Assembly: GCF_001612885.1 (NCBI RefSeq)
Contig: NZ_BDBH01000006.1
Coordinates: 207,174 to 271,173, forward strand
DNA length: 64,000 nt
Reading direction: 5' to 3'
Source of the DNA: Nocardia harenae NBRC 108248
GTDB lineage: Bacteria > Actinomycetota > Actinomycetes > Mycobacteriales > Mycobacteriaceae
Shown: piece by piece, positions 58,578-64,000 of the stretch
Layout: each line of letters begins with the position of its first letter
Position numbering within the stretch: position 1 is the first letter of the stretch
Made by a program: the position numbers and the translations under genes
The notes under the pieces: model-generated
Seen by the model: only the letters and a program-made list of their open reading frames with translations
Told to the model about the DNA's origin: nothing
The model's database searches: none

Positions 58578-59024
58578 ATGACCTCGGACGCCGGACTCGA
58601 TCCCGCCGCCGTCGAGATCGGCACCTTCCTGCCGCGATCGCCGGAGGTGGTCTGGCGGGCGCTCACCGAACCGGCGCTGCTGGAGCGCTGGCTCATGCCG
58701 TCGGTGGGGTTCGCGGCGACGCCGGGCACGCACTTCCTGTTCACCCTTCCGGCCAGTTCGCCCGGGGAGATCGCCTGCGAGGTGCTCACCGCCCGCGCCC
58801 CCGAGCAGCTCACCCTGGCCTGGGTCGACGTGCGGGCGCCCGAGCCCGCGCGCTGGCCGCTCGACCTCACCGTGCGGCCGCAGGGCCGCGGGTCGCGGCT
58901 GCTGCTCACGCAGACCGGTTTCGACATCGCCGACCGGCGGCAGAAGATGGCCCGCAATGCCATGGAGCGCGGCTGGCGCTCCGGGCTGAGCAGGCTGGCA
59001 GCGCTCCTGGACGACCTCGGCTAG
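58578..59024 (+). CDS. SRPBCC/AHSA1-family protein
   Basis: 148-residue START-like fold: EIGTFLPRSPEVVWRALTEPALLERWLMP, FTLPASSPGEIACEVLTARAPEQLTLAWV, LDLTVRPQGRGSRLLLTQTGFDI and a closing helix ARNAMERGWRSGLSRLAALLDDL. These proteins bind hydrophobic ligands or act as Hsp90-ATPase-activator-like factors; the ligand is unknown. It ends on the CTAG shared with iniC. Confidence 0.82.
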   Translation: MTSDAGLDPAAVEIGTFLPRSPEVVWRALTEPALLERWLMPSVGFAATPGTHFLFTLPASSPGEIACEVLTARAPEQLTLAWVDVRAPEPARWPLDLTVRPQGRGSRLLLTQTGFDIADRRQKMARNAMERGWRSGLSRLAALLDDLG

Positions 59025-60538
59025 AGCTGGCTGAGCGCGCCCTCGGCGCTGCGGGCGGCGGTCAGGCAGGCGGTGCTGGTGGCCTGGTCGGCGAGCGGGT
59101 GCTTGGCCCGGGAGCGCCACTTGCGGACGGCGTCGAGCGCGGCGGCGCGCAGCGCGCTCGGCGCGGCGTCGGGCGGCAGCCCGAGCCGCAGGTGCGGTGC
59201 GATGCCCGCGCCGCCGACCAGCCGGTGCAGCTCGGCGAGATCGGCGGCGGGGAGCGGGAGTTCGTCGGTGCGCAGCCGGCCGAGCAGGCGGAGCTCGGCG
59301 AAGCCGTGCACGTCGGCGAGCAGGGTGCGGACCCGGGGCAGCAGCCGGTCGGCCTCGGTGCCCGGGTAGCCGCGCAGCACCCGGTCCAGCGCGGTCAGCG
59401 CCGAGTGCGCCTTGAGCTGGTCGGCGCGCTGGCCGAACTGGGTGTCGAGCACGCCGCGCAGCTCGTCCACGCCGCTGCGCGCGGTGAGCTCGGCGGCGAG
59501 CGCGGCGGAGTCCCTGATCCCGAGCCGGATCAGCGTCACCGCCATCCGGATGCCGAAGAGCCCGAACCGCTCCGCGATCTGGAAGCGCAGCTCCGGCGGG
59601 ACCGGAAGCGGAATGTCGGGGCGGGCGAATCGGTCGGCGGAGAGCAGCGCGGCGCCCAGCTCCGCGGCAGGCACCGCGGCCAGCGCCTCGAAGGCGGCGT
59701 ACTCCTGCTGGCGCAGTGTGGCGGCGGCGAAGGCGAGCAGCCCCGCCACCGGGATCACGGCCTGGCACAGCCCGGTTCGCTCCAGCTCGCCGGCGAAGCG
59801 GGCGGCGACATCGCGCGCCGAGTGCAGCGCGTCCAGCGCGCCCGCGCCGATCTCGTCCGCCCTGGAGACCACGCCGATCACGCCGAGCGGGCCGGAACCG
59901 CCCGCGGTGCCCGCGCCGACCCGCTCCAGGAAGCGCACGTCGGCATCGTCCAGCCTGCGCAGCAGGTAGACCACGGCATCGGCGCCGGGCAGCGCGACGG
60001 CCGCGTCGTCCTCCGGGGTGAGCAGCCGCGCGGTGCGCCGGGAGACCTCGCGGGAGAGCGAGGAGGTGCCGGGGGTATCGATGATCGTGGTGGCGGCCAG
60101 CGGCGCGGCGGGCCACTCCACCTCGAGGTGATCGATCTCCCGCGGATGGCCGCTCTGCCAGCGCAGGCCGTCCAGGTCGAAAGTGAGGCCGTGCGCGCCG
60201 CCCGCCCGGCGCACCACCACGTTGGCGCGGTCGCCGTCCGGCGCGAGCGCGGTGACGCTCGGCGTCGGGCCATTGCGGTACCAGGTGACCACCCGGGTGC
60301 ACTCGGTGGCGTCGGTGGGCGCGATGTCCTGCCCGACAAGCGCGTTCAGCAGCGTCGACTTGCCCGCCTTGATCGAGCCGGCGAGCGCGACCCGCAGCGG
60401 CTGCTCCAGCCGGCCCGCGCAGTCGCCGAGCAGCGCACGCGGCCGCGCGTCCCTGGCGAAGGCGCGGCGCGCGGTCTCGATCAGCGCCTGCGCCTCGGGC
60501 ACGAGCCCGGCGGCGCCACGGGTGGTTCCGGAGGTCAT
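59021..60538 (-). CDS. iniC: Dynamin-like GTPase IniC
   Basis: 505 residues. GTPase domain with P-loop VALAGSIKAGKSTLLNAL, switch region DATECTRVVTWY, G3 TTIIDTPGTSSLSREV and a G4-like VVSRADEIG; the remainder is helical. In mycobacteria iniC is the last gene of iniBAC, induced by cell-wall inhibitors such as isoniazid and ethambutol, and linked to membrane maintenance. The start overlaps the iniA stop (ATGA). Convergent with the AHSA1 gene. Confidence 0.88.
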   Translation of the reverse strand: MTSGTTRGAAGLVPEAQALIETARRAFARDARPRALLGDCAGRLEQPLRVALAGSIKAGKSTLLNALVGQDIAPTDATECTRVVTWYRNGPTPSVTALAPDGDRANVVVRRAGGAHGLTFDLDGLRWQSGHPREIDHLEVEWPAAPLAATTIIDTPGTSSLSREVSRRTARLLTPEDDAAVALPGADAVVYLLRRLDDADVRFLERVGAGTAGGSGPLGVIGVVSRADEIGAGALDALHSARDVAARFAGELERTGLCQAVIPVAGLLAFAAATLRQQEYAAFEALAAVPAAELGAALLSADRFARPDIPLPVPPELRFQIAERFGLFGIRMAVTLIRLGIRDSAALAAELTARSGVDELRGVLDTQFGQRADQLKAHSALTALDRVLRGYPGTEADRLLPRVRTLLADVHGFAELRLLGRLRTDELPLPAADLAELHRLVGGAGIAPHLRLGLPPDAAPSALRAAALDAVRKWRSRAKHPLADQATSTACLTAARSAEGALSQL

Positions 60539-62397
60539 CCGGTTACCGTACCGGCGGATTGCCCGGCAATTGCCGTGGTGTCGGCGGGTGCCATGGCGGT
60601 GGCGTGGCGGCGCAGTTCGGCGACCACCCGCAGCTGCCGCTCCAGCTCCGCGCAGCGCTCGGCGCGGCGGGTGGACTCCACGCCCGCGGCGTCCTGGGTG
60701 GCGCGCAGCGAGTCCTCCAGCGAGCGCAGCGCGCGCTCGGCGACGCCCGTGTAGTGGTCGCGCAGCGCGCGGTGGATGCGGTGCAGCCGGTCCTTGGATT
60801 CCTTGCCCGCCTGGAAGGCGACATCGTCGACGAAGCGGCGCACCGCCGTCTTCGCCTCGCTGCGGCGGCGCGCCAGCCTGGCCTGCTTGTCGTCCCGGAA
60901 GGCCTTGCCGCCGACCAGCACACCGGCGCCGAGCGAGATCGGGTTCAGCATCGCCAGCCCGGCGAAGGTGCTCGCCAGCCCCACCATCAGCACGCCGCCG
61001 TAGGAGCCGCGCATGCCGACCAGCAGCTTGCTGCCGAAGCCGATGTCGGACTCCAGGTCGGCCAGGGTGCCGGAACCCACTCGGCTGTCGCCGGATTCGA
61101 GCGCGCCGCGCACGTCGGGCAGCTCGACCGCGCCCAGCTCGGCGAAGTGCTCGGCCACCCGCTCGGCCAGCCGGGCCGCGCGCTCGTGGGTGAAGAGCAG
61201 GTTGTCGCCGAGCGCGCTGTCCACGCTCAGCCCCAGCCACTCCGCGATCCGCTCCCAGTGCCTGCCCGGGTCGTGGTCGTCGATCCACTCCTCGCCCTCG
61301 CGGGCGATCGCGCGCAGCCGTTCGCGCAGGTCGTGATCGGTGTCGCCGGCCAGGTCGGTGATGCCGTCGCCGAGCGTCTGCTGCCAGGCCGCGGTGCGGC
61401 GGTGCAGCTCCTCGGCGGCGGCCTTGGCGGTGCGCAGCTCCTGTAACGCGGCGGCGCCCTTGTCCGGGTCGCGCAGGGCGACGAGTTCGCTGCCGAGCGC
61501 GAGCGCGAGATGTTCGGCGGCGGCGGCGATATCGCGGGCCACCCCGGCGCGCACGGCGGCCTGATCGCGGGCCACCACCTCGTCGCGCAGGAACTGGTAG
61601 AGCTCGCCGAAGCCGGACTCCAGGCCGAGCTGGCGATCCTGAGTGCGCATGGCGTGCTCGCGGAGCAGGGCGGAGACCGCGATGATCGGGAGGTCGAGCT
61701 GCGCCCTGTCCAGATGGCCGGCGTCGGCCTCGTGCACCCGGCGCCAGTGCGGGTACAGGTCGGTCTTGGTGAGCAGCAGCGCGACCGTGGGGCACAGCTC
61801 GCGCACCTGGCGCAGGAAGGTGAGTTCGGGCTCGGTGAGCTCGGTGGAGGCGTCGGAGAGGACGAGTACCGCGTCCGCGGTCGGCACCATGCCGAGCACC
61901 GTCGCCGCGCCGGGGCCGGAGCCGCCGACGCCGGGGGTGTCGACCAGCACGATGCCATCGGCGAGCAGCGGGTTCGGGGCGTGCTGCTCCAGCCGCAGCA
62001 CCCGGCGGCCCTCGGCCAGCGGGGTGCGCGCGTCGATGCCTGCGACGGCGTCCGGCGGGATCGGGACCCGCAGCTCCGGCGACCCGGCCTCGGTGCCCGC
62101 CAGCACCAGCGCGACGCTCTGCTCCTGACCGTGCGCGAGCAGCATCGGCAGATTAGTGCCGCCGCCGTCGCCGACCGGGCAGAGCTCGACGTTCAGCAGG
62201 GCGTTCACGAATCGGCTCTTGCCCTGGCCGAGCTGGCCCGCGATCACGATCCGGCGGCGCGGGTCGCGTACCCGCTCGGCGGCCGCCTGCAACCGGTCCA
62301 CCAGGTCGGCGCGGCCCGCGGCGCGAGCCGCCGCGATGGTCTCGGTGAGTACCGGGAGCAGCGGGAGGGCGGGGGCGTTCGGCGTCGGTGCGGTCAT
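60535..62397 (-). CDS. iniA: Dynamin-like GTPase IniA
   Basis: 620 residues, bacterial dynamin-like protein. GTPase motifs: IVIAGQLGQGKSRFVNALL (P-loop), LCPVGDGGGTNLPMLL (switch 1), IVLVDTPGVGGSGPG (G3), ALLLTKTDLYPHW (G4). A helical trunk follows, then a hydrophobic hairpin (GVLMVGLASTFAGLAMLNPISLGAGVLVGG, about 475-510) that can insert into the membrane, and a final coiled region. M. tuberculosis IniA (640 residues) is tied to tolerance of cell-wall drugs. A hairpin separates it from iniB. Confidence 0.9.
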   Translation of the reverse strand: MTAPTPNAPALPLLPVLTETIAAARAAGRADLVDRLQAAAERVRDPRRRIVIAGQLGQGKSRFVNALLNVELCPVGDGGGTNLPMLLAHGQEQSVALVLAGTEAGSPELRVPIPPDAVAGIDARTPLAEGRRVLRLEQHAPNPLLADGIVLVDTPGVGGSGPGAATVLGMVPTADAVLVLSDASTELTEPELTFLRQVRELCPTVALLLTKTDLYPHWRRVHEADAGHLDRAQLDLPIIAVSALLREHAMRTQDRQLGLESGFGELYQFLRDEVVARDQAAVRAGVARDIAAAAEHLALALGSELVALRDPDKGAAALQELRTAKAAAEELHRRTAAWQQTLGDGITDLAGDTDHDLRERLRAIAREGEEWIDDHDPGRHWERIAEWLGLSVDSALGDNLLFTHERAARLAERVAEHFAELGAVELPDVRGALESGDSRVGSGTLADLESDIGFGSKLLVGMRGSYGGVLMVGLASTFAGLAMLNPISLGAGVLVGGKAFRDDKQARLARRRSEAKTAVRRFVDDVAFQAGKESKDRLHRIHRALRDHYTGVAERALRSLEDSLRATQDAAGVESTRRAERCAELERQLRVVAELRRHATAMAPADTTAIAGQSAGTVTG

Positions 62398-62421
62398 CGG
62401 CTCGCCTTTCGTCGCGCGGAA

Positions 62422-62456
62422 AGGCTGCCCGTCCCTCGCCGTGGGACGGGCAGCCT
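62422..62456 (-). terminator. Hairpin between iniB and iniA, attenuator-like
   Basis: Perfect 14-bp arms AGGCTGCCCGTCCC (62422-62435) and GGGACGGGCAGCCT (62443-62456) with a 7-nt loop; on the transcribed minus strand it is followed by TTTCC. It lies 17 nt past the iniB stop and 25 nt before the iniA start, so it can lower iniA-iniC output relative to iniB or stabilise the iniB 3' end. Confidence 0.72.
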
Positions 62457-62473
62457 GTGGATCATGGCCTCGA

Positions 62474-64000
62474 TCAGTTGAACAGGCCGTCATCCGTGTC
62501 CGTGGCGAGGTGCGCGTCGCTGCCGCTCTGCGAGCTGCCGAACAGCGAGCTCTCGCCGGTCACCGAGCTCGACCCCGTCGCGCCGCCGGTGCCGCCGCCG
62601 GAGAACGAGGTGTCGCCGAAGGCGCTGGAGACGTCGACCGAGTGCCAGGCGCTGTTCGCCGACGAGGCGGCGCCGGAGAGCGAGCCGCCCAGTTCGGCGC
62701 CGGAGTTCGCGGCGCCGCCGATGGCGCCCGAGGCGCTGCCCGCTGCGGTTCCGCCGATGGCGCCGGTTGCTGTGCCGCCGAGGTCGGTTTCCAGGCCCGA
62801 GGTGAGCTGGCCGCCCAGGTCGGCGGTTCCATCGACGGTGCTGCCGAGGGTGGACTCGAGGCCGGTGGTCAGCTGGCCGCCGAGACCCGCCGTGCCGTCC
62901 ACCGCACCGCCCAGGCCGGACTCCAAGCCGCCCGCGAGCTGGCCGCCCAGGCCGGCCGTGCCGTCCACGGCGCCACCCAGGCCGGACTCCAGCCCTGCGG
63001 CGAGCTGGCCGCCGAGACCCGCGGTCCCGTCCACCGCACCGCCCAGGCCGGATTCCAGACCCGCGGCGAGCTGGCCGCCGAGGCCCGCGGTTCCATCCAC
63101 CGCGCCGCCGACACCCGCGGCCACCTGGCCGCCCAGGCCGGCTGCACCGTCGACGGCACCGCCGAGGCCGGTCTCCAGGTCGCCGGTCAGCTGGCCGCCG
63201 AGGCCCGCTGCGCCGTCCACCGCACCGCCGAGGCCGGTCTCGAGGTCGCCGCCGAGGCCGGCGGCTCCGTCGAGCGCGCCGTCGAGGCCGGTGACGACGC
63301 CGCCGGTGACGTCGGAGAGTCCGGTTTCGAGACCGGCCGCGGTCTCGCCGCCCGCGGCGAGGACGCCGCCGACGGTGCTGGCGAGGCCGGTCTCCAGGCC
63401 CGCGCCCGCCTGCGCGCCCGCGTTCAGGGCGCCGTCCAGGCCGGCGCTCAGGTCGCCGCCGAAGCCGGTGGCGGAGTTCAGGGCGCCGTCCAGCGTCCCG
63501 CCGAGGTTCGTCGTCGCATCGACAGCGCCGCCGAGACCCGCGCCGAGATCGGCGGCCGCGTCGGCCACGCCGCCCACCCCCGCGCCGAGACCGGCGGCCG
63601 CGTCGACCGTCCCGTCGAGGGCCCCGCCGACTCCCGCGCCCAGACCGGCAGCGGCATCGACCGTACCGCCGAGGCCGGCTTCGAGGTCGGCGGCTGAGTC
63701 CAGAGCGCCGTCGAGAGCACCGCCGACACCCGCACCGAGACCGGTCGTCGCCTCCACCGCGCCGTCGAGGGCGCCATCGACACCCGCGCCCAGACCGGCG
63801 CCGACACCCGCGGCCGCGTAGACCGTCCCGTCGAGGGCCCCGCCGACTCCCGCGCCGACACCGGCAGCCCCGTCGACCGCGCCGTTCAGCGCGCCACCGA
63901 GACCCGCGCCGACACCGGCAGCAGCATCCACGACCCCGTCGAGGGCACCACCCAGACCGGCCGCGGCATCGACAGCACCATCAACGGTGCCACCCACCCC
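62474..64000 (-). CDS. iniB: IniB-like Gly/Ala-rich repeat protein, 5' end outside window
   Basis: At least 508 residues, N-terminus cut by the window edge. Nearly all of it is a Gly/Ala/Leu/Asp repeat: irregular VDAAAGLGAGVGGALDG units (63250-64000) and then regular 22-residue units GLGGQLAAGLESGLGGAVDG (62800-63120). The C-terminal 90 residues are non-repetitive, Ser/Gly-rich, and end LATDTDDGLFN. Mycobacterial IniB is a similar Gly/Ala-rich protein, first in iniBAC; identity here rests on synteny with iniA and iniC and on composition. It was probably the promoter-proximal gene; the promoter is outside the window. Confidence 0.75.
   Translation of the reverse strand, partial: GVGGTVDGAVDAAAGLGGALDGVVDAAAGVGAGLGGALNGAVDGAAGVGAGVGGALDGTVYAAAGVGAGLGAGVDGALDGAVEATTGLGAGVGGALDGALDSAADLEAGLGGTVDAAAGLGAGVGGALDGTVDAAAGLGAGVGGVADAAADLGAGLGGAVDATTNLGGTLDGALNSATGFGGDLSAGLDGALNAGAQAGAGLETGLASTVGGVLAAGGETAAGLETGLSDVTGGVVTGLDGALDGAAGLGGDLETGLGGAVDGAAGLGGQLTGDLETGLGGAVDGAAGLGGQVAAGVGGAVDGTAGLGGQLAAGLESGLGGAVDGTAGLGGQLAAGLESGLGGAVDGTAGLGGQLAGGLESGLGGAVDGTAGLGGQLTTGLESTLGSTVDGTADLGGQLTSGLETDLGGTATGAIGGTAAGSASGAIGGAANSGAELGGSLSGAASSANSAWHSVDVSSAFGDTSFSGGGTGGATGSSSVTGESSLFGSSQSGSDAHLATDTDDGLFN
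62807..63136. repeat. Five tandem 66-bp units within iniB
   Basis: The word CTGGCCGCC recurs at 62807, 62873, 62939, 63005 and 63071, an exact 66-bp period, then shifts to 54 bp. Each unit encodes 22 residues. The bases vary between copies mainly at third positions, so selection appears to act on protein. Confidence 0.85.

Noticed and set aside
62807..63136. CRISPR-like periodicity
   Set aside because: The 66-bp units are directly abutting coding repeats with no spacers; they encode protein repeats of IniB.
62156..63821. Long plus-strand frames over the iniB repeats
   Set aside because: Repetitive G/C-rich antisense of the Gly/Ala repeat gene; the encoded Ala/Pro/Arg mixture has no domain.

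Overview
The window is about 70% G+C and reads as chromosomal DNA of a mycolic-acid actinobacterium, most probably Nocardia. The evidence is gene content: F420-dependent glucose-6-phosphate dehydrogenase (Fgd1), a PknG-GlnH-GlnX module, an iniB/iniA/iniC cluster, a fused HadA/HadB dehydratase, a SAM-IV riboswitch in front of rhodanese-metZ, and an HspR-type dnaK operon. Nearly every block has a counterpart in the Mycobacterium tuberculosis stretch Rv0341-Rv0415 (recalled family knowledge, not a search), but the blocks are shuffled and carry inserted genes. I see no prophage, insertion sequence, CRISPR array, tRNA or rRNA.

Layout. 1-2.4 kb: thiO (cut by the window edge), thiE and a MutT3-like Nudix hydrolase. 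2.5-7.3 kb: glnX-glnH-pknG, an amino-acid-sensing kinase operon. 7.3-10.6 kb: pta-ackA. 10.7-14.7 kb: NagD-type HAD phosphatase, SnoaL-like protein with a divergent TetR regulator, methyltransferase, fgd1. 14.7-18.1 kb: a MarR/PfpI pair under a long perfect palindrome, then metZ and rhodanese behind a SAM-IV riboswitch. 18.3-26.9 kb: an accessory-like stretch with a ferredoxin reductase behind a DtxR/IdeR-like box, an amidohydrolase, a frameshifted HigB-type toxin with its HigA-type antitoxin, a CaiB/BaiF racemase, a MocR regulator, ogt and small membrane or lipoprotein genes, one of them frameshifted.

26.9-46.6 kb: purA, a site-2-protease-like M50 peptidase, a FUSC-like membrane protein, DUF3151, a very long Pro/Gln/Ala-rich Rv0361-like membrane protein, fused HadAB, a secreted DUF4185 protein (family with endo-D-arabinanases) beside an EmbR-like SARP-FHA regulator, fba, dedA, a GH76-like protein, a SPOUT RNA methyltransferase, a YhhN protein, a FabH-like ketosynthase, pyrE and two membrane proteins. 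46.6-57.1 kb is a stress block: clpB, two flavohemoglobin-like proteins plus a globin-less reductase paralogue, and dnaK-grpE-dnaJ-hspR, with HspR-type HAIR inverted repeats before both clpB and dnaK. 57.1-64 kb: an HhH DNA-repair-like protein, a mycothiol-dependent-isomerase-family protein, an AHSA1 protein and the iniC/iniA/iniB cell-wall-stress cluster; iniB runs off the right edge.

Themes: heat/protein-damage control through HspR, cell-wall (arabinan and mycolate) maintenance, amino-acid and acetyl-phosphate metabolism, and redox cofactors (F420, NADPH-ferredoxin, flavohemoglobin). Many promoters appear as a TANNNT-like hexamer 6-8 nt before the start codon, which suggests widespread leaderless transcription. 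All motif comparisons were made by eye.
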